64,000 nt of DNA, from assembly GCF_018130385.1 (NCBI RefSeq), contig NZ_JAFCLU010000021.1, forward strand, positions 1 to 64,000. Reading direction: 5' to 3'. Numbering within the stretch: position 1 is the first letter of the stretch; the number at the start of each line of letters is the position of its first letter. A program made the position numbers and the translations under genes. The notes beneath the pieces are model-generated. The model was given only the letters and a program-made list of their open reading frames with translations. It was not told the DNA's origin and made no database searches. Positions 8,141 to 16,458 of this stretch are shown in pieces. Origin of the DNA: Bradyrhizobium sp. AUGA SZCCT0283 (GTDB taxonomy: Bacteria; Pseudomonadota; Alphaproteobacteria; Rhizobiales; Xanthobacteraceae).

Positions 8141-8354
8141 AGGGGCGCATGAACATGAAATCCGTCCCGGGATCGCAATTCTCGGCAACGAAGCGAAGCT
8201 CCGACTGAACGTCAGCGACTTCCCTGTTTTCGAGATATTTGGCGACGACGAGACCGAGCAGCGCGCGGCAGACACTGTCGACACCTTGCCCGGTGCTGTC
8301 CGCTTCCGCGACGGCCGCAGAGAAATGACGTTGCGCGATTTCGGTTGCGGACAT
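8139..8354 (-). CDS. Small hypothetical protein next to UspA
   Basis: A 71-residue soluble, acidic protein starting MSATEIAQRHF. Its ATG has a GGAAG ribosome site 7 nt upstream and begins 14 nt after the UspA stop on the same strand, so the two genes are likely co-transcribed. No domain recognised. The stop lies against the composite repeat. Probably a real, lineage-restricted gene of unknown function. Confidence 0.65.
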   Translation of the reverse strand: MSATEIAQRHFSAAVAEADSTGQGVDSVCRALLGLVVAKYLENREVADVQSELRFVAENCDPGTDFMFMRP

Positions 8355-8368
8355 TCAGGCTTCCATTG

Positions 8369-8803
8369 TTAGCGATAGACCAGGATCGGAACCGCGCTGT
8401 GGGTCAGCACTTTCAGCGTTTCGCTGCCGAGAATCGCCGATACTCCGCGCAGACCGTGCGAGGCCATGACGACCAGATCGCAACCATTGTTTTTCGCGGT
8501 GTCGACAATCGCCTCATACGGCTTGTCATGTTCGACACACAGCGCGCTGCAGGCGACACCGGCCTCGGCGGCTTCGTTCCTGATGCTGTCGAGATATTTC
8601 GCGGTCTGCGTCGCGACCAGCACCTTGTATTGTTCGAGCGCCGCCGAGGCGGCAGTGGGATCGACCACGAGCGAGGTCAGCGGCGTCGAGACGACAAGGG
8701 CGCTGACCCTGGCCCCGATCGCTTTCGCCAAGGCTATTCCATGCCGCATCGCAGCCTTCGACAACTCCGAGCCGTCGGTGGGAAGTAAGATATGCTTATA
8801 CAA
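8369..8803 (-). CDS. Universal stress protein, UspA family
   Basis: A UspA-fold stress protein of about 144 residues. It opens with YKHILLPTDGSELS (first strand and Asp of the nucleotide site) and ends with VVMASHGLRGVSAILGSET, the glycine-rich ATP-binding loop, followed by VLTHSAVPILV. I prefer a TTG start at 8803, which has GAGGCG a few bases upstream and gives the usual N terminus; the ATG at 8857 would add 18 unusual residues. Role: survival under stress or low oxygen, mechanism not defined. Confidence 0.88.
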   Translation of the reverse strand: MYKHILLPTDGSELSKAAMRHGIALAKAIGARVSALVVSTPLTSLVVDPTAASAALEQYKVLVATQTAKYLDSIRNEAAEAGVACSALCVEHDKPYEAIVDTAKNNGCDLVVMASHGLRGVSAILGSETLKVLTHSAVPILVYR

Positions 8804-8901
8804 ATTGCGCCTCGCCCCTGCTTTTGCAGCAGATTTGAGACGGAAACCGGGCCGCACGCATTGATGTGAATCAAGCCTGACGCCCGACTGGAAATTCGGC
8901 G

Positions 8902-10173
8902 TCAGGAGGCCAGATACCGCTCGTACTTCCCCGCCACCACTTCATCCGCGGCGATGTCCGGATCGAGCGTGTAGAGGTCCTGCGCGCGGCCGATGCCGCG
9001 CAGCGCATAGCGGCCGGTGGACACCAGGTAGTTCCGCCCCGCGGCATCGAGGCCCGCGCGGAACGCCGAGGACATCAATAGTTCCCGGTCGACCGAGCGG
9101 CACATCGAGGCGATGCGGCTGACCTCGTTGACGGCCGGCCCCACCACGGTGAAGTCGAGCCGGTCATCGCTGCCGATATTGCCGTAAAACACCTCGCCGA
9201 CATGCAGGCCGACATGGGCTGACGTGACCGTGCGGTTTTCGGCCGTGCGGCGGGTGGTGAGAGCCTTCATGTTGCGGCGGAAGCGATGTTCGGCGCGCAG
9301 CGCGGCGCGTTTTGCCACCGCCATGTTGTCATGCATGTTCTCTTGGGTGAACATCGCCAGCACGCCGTCGCCCATCAGCTTCAGCACCTCGCCGCCGGCG
9401 TCATGAATGGCGTCGATCGAGGCCTGCGCATAGTCGTTGAGGAACGGGATGATCTCACCCGGCTCGATGCTCTCGCTGATCGCGGTCGAGCCGCGCAGGT
9501 CGGAAAACCACAGCACCGCGTTGATGCGCTCGGTGACGCCGCGCGCGATCCGCCCGCGCAGCACCTGTTCGGCAGCGTCGCGCCCGAGATAGACCCGGCC
9601 CAGCGTCTTGGCGATGTCGGCCTGCGCTGCGGATTTGATCGCAAGGCCCAGCACCGGCACGAGGTCGCGCAACGCCGCCAGCCCCTGAGCGCCAAAGCCC
9701 TCGTCGCGCCGGGTCACAAAATAGGAATAGACGCAATCCATCTGCCCCATGGTGCCGGCCTCGCCGAAGCGGTGCGTATAGGCCACGACATGCTTGTGAC
9801 CTTTCTCGGCCAGATCGCGGGCGAATCCGTATCGATGTGAAGCGCCATCGGCGAGGTCGATCGGCATCTCCTCCACGCCGCTTTCGAGCATGTGATAGAA
9901 AACCGAGTTCTGCCAAGCCTGCGCGGCTTCGCCCTCATTGGTCGAACCATATTCGAACGCGTCGCTCTCGTTGGTCTGGGTGTCGTTCCAGCGAAAGCCA
10001 CGGCCTTCGAAAATCGGGTGCAGCGTGTCGATGAAGACCATCCCACGCGACAGGCCGAGCCCCTCGGCGCAGCAGCGCTCGCAGAAGCCGCGGATCAAAT
10101 CGTTTTCGGGCAGGCCTGTGAGGCCCTGGCTGACCAGCCAGTTCATCAGGCGCAGACGGGGGGCAAGTTCCAT
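8902..10173 (-). CDS. Class III adenylate cyclase with N-terminal sensory region
   Basis: Makes cAMP from ATP. The 423-residue protein has an N-terminal domain of unknown fold (about 1-210) and a class III catalytic domain. FSDLRGSTAISES holds the first metal Asp, EVLKLMGDGVLAMF the second Asp and an adenine-selecting Lys, and VVGPAVNEVSRI the transition-state Asn and Arg. All catalytic residues seem present. This soluble type is abundant in rhizobia. Start set at MELAPRL (10173); the frame is open further upstream but would run into arsC, and no clear ribosome site is visible. It begins 47 nt after arsC on the same strand, so read-through from the ars operon is possible. Confidence 0.85.
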   Translation of the reverse strand: MELAPRLRLMNWLVSQGLTGLPENDLIRGFCERCCAEGLGLSRGMVFIDTLHPIFEGRGFRWNDTQTNESDAFEYGSTNEGEAAQAWQNSVFYHMLESGVEEMPIDLADGASHRYGFARDLAEKGHKHVVAYTHRFGEAGTMGQMDCVYSYFVTRRDEGFGAQGLAALRDLVPVLGLAIKSAAQADIAKTLGRVYLGRDAAEQVLRGRIARGVTERINAVLWFSDLRGSTAISESIEPGEIIPFLNDYAQASIDAIHDAGGEVLKLMGDGVLAMFTQENMHDNMAVAKRAALRAEHRFRRNMKALTTRRTAENRTVTSAHVGLHVGEVFYGNIGSDDRLDFTVVGPAVNEVSRIASMCRSVDRELLMSSAFRAGLDAAGRNYLVSTGRYALRGIGRAQDLYTLDPDIAADEVVAGKYERYLAS

Positions 10174-10220
10174 ACGCTGATTATGCCGCGCAATGGTGAT
10201 GAGTGAAAGCCTCGCCCCAA

Positions 10221-10628
10221 TCAACGCTTCGCGCGCGCGACCGCCTCGCCGTCTTCCTTGACGAAGGATTCGACAGGGTGATCGAGCAGGTCGAGCACCA
10301 GTTCCGACGGCCGGCACAGCCGCACGCCCTTCGGCGTCACCACGATCGGCCGGTTGATCAGGATCGGATGCTCAAGCATGAAGTCGATCAGCTCGTCGTC
10401 GCTCCATTTGGGATCGGCAAGGCCGAGTTCGGCATAGGGCGTGCCCTTCTCGCGCAAGAGCTCGCGTGGCGAGATGCCCAGCGCCCCGATCAGTTCGACC
10501 AGCCGGGCGCGGCTCGGCGGGGTCTTCAGGTACTCGATCACCTCGGGCGCCTCGCCGCTCTGCCGGATCATCGCCAGCGTGTTGCGCGAGGTGCCGCAGG
10601 CGGGATTGTGATAGATCGTGACGGTCAT
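10221..10628 (-). CDS. arsC: Arsenate reductase, glutaredoxin-dependent ArsC
   Basis: Reduces arsenate to arsenite using glutathione/glutaredoxin. The 135-residue protein carries IYHNPACGTSRNTL with the catalytic Cys at 11, and the later Arg-containing segments RPIVVTPKGVRLCRP that bind arsenate. Strong ribosome site AGGGAGG before the ATG; start overlaps the aqpS stop by 4 nt. It is the last gene of the leftward ars operon, which also has an unrelated thioredoxin-type ArsC two genes upstream. Confidence 0.92.
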   Translation of the reverse strand: MTVTIYHNPACGTSRNTLAMIRQSGEAPEVIEYLKTPPSRARLVELIGALGISPRELLREKGTPYAELGLADPKWSDDELIDFMLEHPILINRPIVVTPKGVRLCRPSELVLDLLDHPVESFVKEDGEAVARAKR

Positions 10629-11320
10629 GGCCGAGCCTCCCTTTTCTTTCCAGCCTCGCCTGCCCCGCGCAGCAGCCAGTTCATGAAAATCAGCGCCACA
10701 ACCGCGCCGCAGAGTTCGGCTGCAATGAAGCCGGGAAGATCGGCAGGGCGAATGCCCGAAAACGTATTGGTCATCGAGCGCGCGATGGCAACGGCCGGAT
10801 TGGCAAACGAGGTCGAGGCGGTGAACCAGTAGGCCGCCGTGATGTAGAGGCCGACCAGCCACGGCACCGCGGTGCGGTTGAACCTGATACCGGCGAGGAT
10901 GGTCGCAAGAAGGCCGAATGCGGCAACGCCCTCGGCGAGCCATTGCGCGCCGCCGGTCCGCATTTTCAGCGAGGCGTCAATCAGCGGCAGCGCGAACATC
11001 GCATGCGCCACCATGGTTCCGGCGATCCCTCCGGCCACCTGCGCGAAGACGTAACCCAGCGCATCACGCGGCGTCAGTTCGCCCTTCAAGGCAAAGACCA
11101 GCGATACCGCGGGATTGAAATGCGCGCCCGAGATGGGCCCGAGAATGGTGATGAGAACCACCAGGATCGCGCCGGTCGGCAGCGTATTGCCGAGCAACGC
11201 CAGCGCGATATCCTTCGTCAAGGTTTCGGCCATGATGCCGGAGCCGACCACGGTCGCAACCAACAGCGCGGTGCCGAGGGCTTCGGCGGCGAGCCGGCGC
11301 GGCAAATCAAATTCGGACAT
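10625..11320 (-). CDS. aqpS: Aquaglyceroporin AqpS (arsenite channel)
   Basis: MIP-family channel of 231 residues with six helices and two NPA half-helices: SGAHFNPAVSL and SFANPAVAIARS. In Sinorhizobium meliloti an aqpS in an arsR-aqpS-arsC operon lets arsenite made by ArsC leave the cell down its gradient, replacing ArsB. The same arrangement here (between two arsC genes, overlapping both) supports that role. Start overlaps the upstream arsC stop (TGATG). Confidence 0.9.
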   Translation of the reverse strand: MSEFDLPRRLAAEALGTALLVATVVGSGIMAETLTKDIALALLGNTLPTGAILVVLITILGPISGAHFNPAVSLVFALKGELTPRDALGYVFAQVAGGIAGTMVAHAMFALPLIDASLKMRTGGAQWLAEGVAAFGLLATILAGIRFNRTAVPWLVGLYITAAYWFTASTSFANPAVAIARSMTNTFSGIRPADLPGFIAAELCGAVVALIFMNWLLRGAGEAGKKREARP

Positions 11321-11847
11321 CAGCTGGCCTTCTCCTGGCCTGAGGTCGAGCCGTCGCTGCGGCCGATGTCGCGCAATCTGGCCCCAAGCGACAGTTGGTC
11401 AATGCTTTCCAATGGCAGACTTGTGAAGGCGGCGATTCGATTCTTGAGATAGCGGAAGGCCGCGACAAAGGCCGCTTCCTTCTCGATGTCCGTCCCCTCA
11501 ACCGCCGCCGGGTCTTCAATCCCCCAATGCGCCGTCATCGGCTGTCCGGGCCATAGCGGACAGGATTCGCCGGCGGCGTTGTCGCAAACCGTAAAGACAA
11601 AATCCATCACGGGTGCATCGGTGCGGGCAAATTCTTCCCAACTCTTCGAGCGCAAATCGTCAGTGGGGTAATCAAGGCGGTTCAGAACCTTGATCGCAAA
11701 TGGATTGACCGTCCCCTTCGGCTGGCTGCCGGCGGAGAAGGCGCGGAAGTTGCGGCGGCCATCCTTGCGCAGGATCGATTCCGCCAGGATCGAACGCGCG
11801 GTGTTTCCGGTGCACAGGAAGAGAACGTTGTAGATGCGTTCAGACAT
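11320..11847 (-). CDS. arsC: Arsenate reductase, thioredoxin-dependent (LMW-PTP fold) ArsC
   Basis: A 175-residue enzyme of the low-molecular-weight phosphatase fold. The P-loop FLCTGNTARS (CX5R) starts at Cys12, and TVCDNAAGESCP supplies the redox Cys pair with the spacing of S. aureus-type ArsC, so it is a reductase and not only a phosphatase. Start at 11847 with an excellent site (AGGAGG); the frame extends to 11895 but overlaps arsR. Overlaps arsR by 8 nt upstream and aqpS by 1 nt downstream. The C terminus is somewhat longer than usual. Confidence 0.92.
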   Translation of the reverse strand: MSERIYNVLFLCTGNTARSILAESILRKDGRRNFRAFSAGSQPKGTVNPFAIKVLNRLDYPTDDLRSKSWEEFARTDAPVMDFVFTVCDNAAGESCPLWPGQPMTAHWGIEDPAAVEGTDIEKEAAFVAAFRYLKNRIAAFTSLPLESIDQLSLGARLRDIGRSDGSTSGQEKAS

Positions 11848-12202
11848 GCGCTTTCCTCCTTGTCTTTGGCGGACAGCAAGGCGTGAGGTCTTCAATCAGC
11901 GGCCCGCAGATCTCAGGCCGCCCGTCGCAGCAGTCCCTCAACATGAACAGCACCACGGCCTGAAAGGCCTTGAGATCCGCACGATAGACAATCGAGCGGC
12001 TGAAGCGCTGCGCCGTCACCAGCCCCGCACGGGACAGGATCGCCAGATGCGACGACATGGTGTTTTGCGGCACGGCGAGTGCCTTGGCGATGTCGCCGGC
12101 GGCGAGCCCATCGGGTTCGTGCTTCGCCAGCAGGCGAAACACATCGAGCCGGGTCGACTGAGCAAGCGCCGCCAGCGCGAGGATGGCTTGTTCCGATTCC
12201 AT
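11840..12202 (-). CDS. arsR: ArsR/SmtB-family arsenic-responsive repressor
   Basis: Winged-helix repressor of 120 residues heading the leftward ars operon. The HTH lies at about 34-62 (GDIAKALAVPQNTMSSHLAI). The classic CVC metal site is absent; instead Cys91, Cys92 and Cys99, plus Cys109/110, lie near the C terminus, similar in layout to the Acidithiobacillus-type ArsR arsenite site. A TTGACA box (12237-12232, minus strand) lies only 29 nt before the ATG, so the message would be leaderless or nearly so. Confidence 0.9.
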   Translation of the reverse strand: MESEQAILALAALAQSTRLDVFRLLAKHEPDGLAAGDIAKALAVPQNTMSSHLAILSRAGLVTAQRFSRSIVYRADLKAFQAVVLFMLRDCCDGRPEICGPLIEDLTPCCPPKTRRKAHV

Positions 12203-12237
12203 ATATCCAGACTTATCGATATAATGTCCCCTGTCAA
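12203..12237 (-). promoter_or_regulatory. Promoter/operator region of the leftward ars operon
   Basis: On the minus strand TTGACA (12237-12232) is followed by an AT-rich segment with TATATCGATAAG, which contains the self-complementary TATCGATA, and then the arsR ATG at 12202. Such ATCGAT-centred dyads are typical for ArsR/SmtB operators. I could not fix a convincing -10 box. Confidence 0.5.
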
Positions 12238-12266
12238 CCCGAACGCAAAAGCCTGCCCTGAACCAT

Positions 12267-12282
12267 ATTTCGATGATTCTAG
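12267..12282 (+). promoter_or_regulatory. ArsR-type operator copy 1 (upstream of second arsR)
   Basis: ATTTCGATGATTCTAG lies 44 nt before the second arsR, with a partial mirror arm (GAAATA). A near-identical copy, one base different, lies exactly 400 bp further on in front of arsO. Sharing between two short promoters in one arsenic cluster points to a common repressor, most simply the second ArsR. Confidence 0.6.
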
Positions 12283-12325
12283 AAATACCGTTGACGAGTC
12301 AGGATTTGCGTGAGAGGATGCCCGC

Positions 12326-12643
12326 ATGAAAATCGACGACGCCGCCGCCCATCTCGAAGCGCTGGGCAATCCGACCCGGCTCAAAATCTACCGCGCGCTG
12401 ATCCGCGCCGGTGATGCCGGGCTCGCGGTCGGCCGCCTGCAGGAGAAACTGAAGATCGCACCCTCCACGCTATCCCACCACATCAAGGCCTTGGTAGTGG
12501 TCGGCCTCGTGACCCAGGAGCGCGACGCGACCACGCTGATCTGCCACGCCAACTACGAAGTGATGCGGGAGCTGGTGGGGTTTCTGGTCGCGGAATGCTG
12601 CACTGAAAGCGCCGAAACCACCGATGCCAAGACTGCGGCATAG
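12326..12643 (+). CDS. arsR: Second ArsR-family repressor
   Basis: A 105-residue winged-helix protein: LEALGNPTRLKIYRAL at the N terminus, HTH at about 36-64 (VGRLQEKLKIAPSTLSHHIKAL). Candidate metalloid ligands are Cys73 and the pair Cys91/92. It is only distantly similar to the other ArsR and heads the rightward unit, so the island has two sensors. The ATG follows GAGAGGATGCCCGC. Confidence 0.88.
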   Translation: MKIDDAAAHLEALGNPTRLKIYRALIRAGDAGLAVGRLQEKLKIAPSTLSHHIKALVVVGLVTQERDATTLICHANYEVMRELVGFLVAECCTESAETTDAKTAA

Positions 12644-12666
12644 CGGGCCGCGTTTTTTCGATCTTT

Positions 12667-12682
12667 ATTTCGATAATTCTAG
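12667..12682 (+). promoter_or_regulatory. ArsR-type operator copy 2 (upstream of arsO)
   Basis: ATTTCGATAATTCTAG, 15 of 16 identical to 12267-12282, sits 18 nt before the GTG start of arsO in the 56-bp gap after the second arsR. It suggests that arsO and the genes after it have a separate, ArsR-controlled promoter. Confidence 0.6.
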
Positions 12683-12699
12683 TTTTACGGGAGGATAAC

Positions 12700-14064
12700 G
12701 TGAGCGAAGCCAAAACCGTCGCGATTATCGGAGCCGGGCCGGTCGGCCTTGCCGCCGCCGCCCATGTGCTGGAGCGCGGCCTGCAGCCGATCGTGCTGGA
12801 AGCTGGCGACCATGTCGGCCACGCCATGCGGCAATGGGGCCACGTCCAGCTGTTCTCGCCGTGGGAATACAATGTCGACAAAGCTGCGGTGCGTTTGCTG
12901 GCGACGACGGGCTGGAACTCTCCTGAACCCGATCAGTACCCGACCGGCGCGGAGATGGTGGAGCGCTATCTCGAGCCGCTCGCCAACAACACCGCGCTCA
13001 AGCCCCACATCCACACCTCGAGCCGCGTCACCGGTATCAGCCGGGTGGGCTTCGACAAGCTCAAGACCAAGGGCCGCGAAACGGCGCCGTTCGAAATCCG
13101 GTATCAGAACGGGAAAGGTCCTGAGATCGTCAAGGCCGATGCGGTCATCGACGTATCCGGCACCTGGCATTCGCCGAATCCAGCAGGCGCGAACGGCCTC
13201 CCCGCCATCGGCGAGACAGAGGCGACCGACCGGATCGCCTACGGCATGCCCGACGTATTGGGTAAGGACCGCGCGCGCTATGCCGGCAAGACCGTTGCAG
13301 TGCTGGGTGCCGGGCATTCCGCGATCGGCACGCTGACCGATCTGGCGAAGCTTGCGGAGCAGGCACCGGAGACACAACCGATCTGGCTGTTGCGGGGCAA
13401 CGATCCCGCCAAGGCCTTTGGCGGCGGCGCCAACGACAAGCTGGTCGCCCGCGGCGAACTCGGCGCCGCCTTCGCCGCGCTGGTGACCGCCGGCCGGATC
13501 AAGGTCGAAAGCGAATTCCGCGTTTCGCATCTCATCCCTGACGGCCCTCGCCTTATCGTGGGCGCCCTTTCCGCCTGCTCGGCCCGTCGGGTGGTCGTCG
13601 ACGAACTGATCGTGGCAACGGGCTTCCGCCCCGACCTCGATTTCGTGCGCGAGCTGCGCATCCGGCTCGATCCGGCGATCGAATGTCCGGTCGCGCTGGC
13701 GCCGCTGATCGATCCCAACGAACATAGCTGCGGCACCGTGCGGCCGCATGGCGCGCGCGAACTGGCGCAGAACGAGCCCGGCTTCTATTTCGCGGGCATG
13801 AAATCATATGGCCGCGCGCCGACCTTCCTGATGCTCACGGGATACGAACAGGTGCGCTCGATCGCAGCCGACATCGCCGGAGATCGCGAAGCCGCGGAGC
13901 GGGTCGAGCTGGTGCTGCCCGAAACCGGCGTCTGCAGCCGTTCGCTCGCGCCAGATGCCAGCAATTGCTGCGGCGGCCCTGCATTATCGGATGTTGACGC
14001 CTGTTGCGTCGCGGATGAGAAAGCAAAGCAGCAAGGCAAGACGGGATGCGGTTGCGCGTCCTGA
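12700..14064 (+). CDS. arsO: ArsO-like flavin monooxygenase with Cys-rich tail
   Basis: NAD(P)/FAD-binding monooxygenase of 454 residues. The FAD motif VAIIGAGPVGLAAAAHVLE is at residues 6-24; a second dinucleotide motif VAVLGAGHSAIG lies mid-protein; VIATGFRP-type ending (ELIVATGFRPDLDF) follows. The last 40 residues are Cys-rich (NCCGG, ACCV, GCGCAS), which is characteristic of arsenic-cluster ArsO proteins and suggests thiol binding of arsenicals. GTG start with GGGAGG 6 nt upstream. The reaction of ArsO is not established. Confidence 0.85.
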   Translation: MSEAKTVAIIGAGPVGLAAAAHVLERGLQPIVLEAGDHVGHAMRQWGHVQLFSPWEYNVDKAAVRLLATTGWNSPEPDQYPTGAEMVERYLEPLANNTALKPHIHTSSRVTGISRVGFDKLKTKGRETAPFEIRYQNGKGPEIVKADAVIDVSGTWHSPNPAGANGLPAIGETEATDRIAYGMPDVLGKDRARYAGKTVAVLGAGHSAIGTLTDLAKLAEQAPETQPIWLLRGNDPAKAFGGGANDKLVARGELGAAFAALVTAGRIKVESEFRVSHLIPDGPRLIVGALSACSARRVVVDELIVATGFRPDLDFVRELRIRLDPAIECPVALAPLIDPNEHSCGTVRPHGARELAQNEPGFYFAGMKSYGRAPTFLMLTGYEQVRSIAADIAGDREAAERVELVLPETGVCSRSLAPDASNCCGGPALSDVDACCVADEKAKQQGKTGCGCAS

Positions 14065-14116
14065 TCAATAAGGAGTAGGCGGAATTTTTCTGGAGGGACG
14101 CTCCGTCATCGTCGCG

Positions 14117-15283
14117 ATGTGCTTCGGGCAGCTTGGCAGCCTGCTCCCGCATGTCGTCGTGCCTTCGATTCTTGCGGCATTCCTGATCCCGGAATGGCAT
14201 CTCAGCGGCGCGCAGGCCGGCCTGCTGGCGGGCTCCGGCGCCGCCGGCTACATGCTGGCCGTGCCGGTGCTGGCGACGCTGACCGACCGTATCGACGCGC
14301 GCAAAATATTGATCACAGGTTCGGCGCTCAGCGCGCTCGGGACCTTGCTGTTCGGCCTGTTCGCGACCGGCCTGTGGTCGGGCGCCCTCTTCAACGCGGT
14401 CGCGGGCGTGGGCTTTGCCGGCGCCTATATGCCGGGCCTCAAGGCGCTCACGGATCGTCTCGCCCCGGGCGATTCATCCCGCGCCATCACGCTCTACACA
14501 TCGAGCTTCTCGTTCGGCGTCGGCGTGTCGTTTCTGGTTTCCCAACTCGTTGCGGATGCCTGGGGCTGGCGCAGCGCATTTTTCGTCACCGCCGCCGGGC
14601 CGCTGGTGATGCTCACCGTCTGCTTGCTGTTACGGCCGGTCGAACCGAAGCCGGCGTCGGGACGCCTGCTGGATTTCGCACCGGTGTTCCAGAACCGCAA
14701 AGCCATGGGATTTGTCCTCGGCTATGGCGCGCATTGCTTCGAGTTGTATGGCATCAGGACCTGGATCGTGGCGTTCTGGACGTTCGTGGCCGCAAGGAAT
14801 TCGGACGCTTCGATCCTGACGCCGATCGTCGTCAGCGTGGTGTTCTCCATGCTCGCGATGCCCGCGAGCATCCTCGGTAATGAGATCGCGCTCCGGTTCG
14901 GCCGCCACCGCGCCATAACGACCGTGATGTTGGCTTCCGCCGCGGTGGCCCTTTTGATAGGCATCCTCGCCGACAAGTCACCGTGGCTGCTGCTGCCTTT
15001 GATGCTGGTATATGCCATCACGGTTCCCGCAGATTCCGGCGCATTGACCTCGGGCATGTCGATGTCCGCAGAACCGAACTATCGCGGCGCGACCATGGCG
15101 ATGCATTCCACCGTCGGCTTCAGCCTGTCCGCGCTTGGCGCGTGGGCGGTAGGTATTGCGCTGGACGCTGCGGGAGGACCGCAAAGTTCAGCGGCCTGGA
15201 TGGCGGCATTTTCGGTGTTGGCGGCAGGGATCCTGCTTGGGCCGCTGGCGCTCTATTGGTCAAGAAGAGAGACGCCGCAGTGA
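14117..15283 (+). CDS. MFS transporter of the arsenic cluster (first)
   Basis: A 388-residue 12-helix MFS protein (TDRIDARKILITG in loop 2-3, FAGAYMPGLKALTDRLAP). Place between arsO and a second MFS suggests arsenical efflux, as shown for ArsK- or ArsJ-type MFS proteins elsewhere; which arsenical is unknown. The start is doubtful: ATG at 14117 has its nearest SD (GGAGGG, 14092-14097) 19 nt away and falls inside the first helix, while the frame stays open back to 14072 without ATG, GTG or TTG. Stop overlaps the next GTG (GTGA). Confidence 0.82.
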   Translation: MCFGQLGSLLPHVVVPSILAAFLIPEWHLSGAQAGLLAGSGAAGYMLAVPVLATLTDRIDARKILITGSALSALGTLLFGLFATGLWSGALFNAVAGVGFAGAYMPGLKALTDRLAPGDSSRAITLYTSSFSFGVGVSFLVSQLVADAWGWRSAFFVTAAGPLVMLTVCLLLRPVEPKPASGRLLDFAPVFQNRKAMGFVLGYGAHCFELYGIRTWIVAFWTFVAARNSDASILTPIVVSVVFSMLAMPASILGNEIALRFGRHRAITTVMLASAAVALLIGILADKSPWLLLPLMLVYAITVPADSGALTSGMSMSAEPNYRGATMAMHSTVGFSLSALGAWAVGIALDAAGGPQSSAAWMAAFSVLAAGILLGPLALYWSRRETPQ

Positions 15284-16458
15284 ACCGCAGCCAGTTTTCC
15301 ATCATTATCGCGCTCGGCACGACCCAGACACTGGCCTGGGCTTCGAGCTATTACCTGCCCGCGATCCTCGCCGATCCGATCGCGCGCGATCTCGGCGTTT
15401 CCTCGAACTGGATCTTTGCAGCTTTCTCAGCGTCACTTGTCATCTCGGCCATGCTCGGGCCGCGCATCGGCCGGCAGATCGACCTGGTCGGCGGCCGGTC
15501 CGTGCTGTCGCTTTCCAACCTCGTGCTCGCCGCGGGACTGGCGCTGCTCGGTCTTACCTATTCGATACCGGTGCTGCTCGCCGCCTGGCTCCTGCTCGGC
15601 ATCGGCATGGGTGCGGGGCTCTACGACGCCGCCTTCGGCGCGCTCGGCCGCATCTATGGCGACGCGGCGCGGCGCTCGATCACCGGCATTACCCTGATCG
15701 CGGGCTTCGCCTCCACCGTCGGATGGCCGCTGACCGCATGGGGGCTGGAAACGATCGGCTGGCGCAACACGTGTTTTGCGTGGGCGGCGGCGCACGTCCT
15801 GATCGGCCTGCCAATCAACTGGCTGATGCTGCCGCCGGTCGCGGGCGCAAAGGCGGCCATTGCCGCCGCCGTCAAGCCGCACGTTCCGCTCGACCGCACC
15901 ATGATCCTGCTGGCGTTCGCCTTTGCCGCAGCATGGTGCGTCACCGGCGCGATGGCCGCGCATCTGCCGCGCATTCTCGAATCCGCCGGCGCGACCTCGC
16001 TGCAGGCGGTGGCCGCCGGCGCCCTGATCGGTCCGTCGCAGGTGGCCGCGCGCATCTTCGAGGCGAGTTTTCTCTCACGATATCACCCGCTGGTGTCGGG
16101 CCGGCTCGCCTGCCTCACCCACCCGATCGGTGCGGCCATCATTGGACTATTGGGCGGCGGCGCGGCCAGCGTCTTTGCCGTCTTCCATGGCACCGGCAAT
16201 GGCATCCTGACCATTGCGCGCGGCACCATGCCGCTCGCGATCTTCGGGCCGAAAGACTATGCCTATCGGCTCGGCATCATCGGCGCCCCGGCGCGGATCG
16301 CGCAGGCCGGCGCGCCACTGGCGTTCAGCCTCTTGATCGACGTCATGGGCAGCCGCATCCTGATCGTGTCGTCGGCGCTCAGCCTCTCGGCGCTGCTAGC
16401 GCTGTGCTTGCTGCGGGCGCCGCCGCCACGAAGCGGGACGAAAGAGGGGGATGTCTGA
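15280..16458 (+). CDS. MFS transporter of the arsenic cluster (second)
   Basis: A 392-residue MFS protein that is not a close copy of the first (N terminus RSQFSIIIALGTTQTLAWASSYYLP; GRQIDLVGGRSVLSLSNL in loop 2-3). The GTG start overlaps the stop of the first MFS gene by 4 nt, indicating translational coupling, and its stop abuts the next gene's ATG. Likely an efflux pump for an arsenic compound or a related metabolite; substrate unknown. Two different MFS pumps in one ars unit could handle different arsenic species. Confidence 0.85.
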   Translation: MNRSQFSIIIALGTTQTLAWASSYYLPAILADPIARDLGVSSNWIFAAFSASLVISAMLGPRIGRQIDLVGGRSVLSLSNLVLAAGLALLGLTYSIPVLLAAWLLLGIGMGAGLYDAAFGALGRIYGDAARRSITGITLIAGFASTVGWPLTAWGLETIGWRNTCFAWAAAHVLIGLPINWLMLPPVAGAKAAIAAAVKPHVPLDRTMILLAFAFAAAWCVTGAMAAHLPRILESAGATSLQAVAAGALIGPSQVAARIFEASFLSRYHPLVSGRLACLTHPIGAAIIGLLGGGAASVFAVFHGTGNGILTIARGTMPLAIFGPKDYAYRLGIIGAPARIAQAGAPLAFSLLIDVMGSRILIVSSALSLSALLALCLLRAPPPRSGTKEGDV

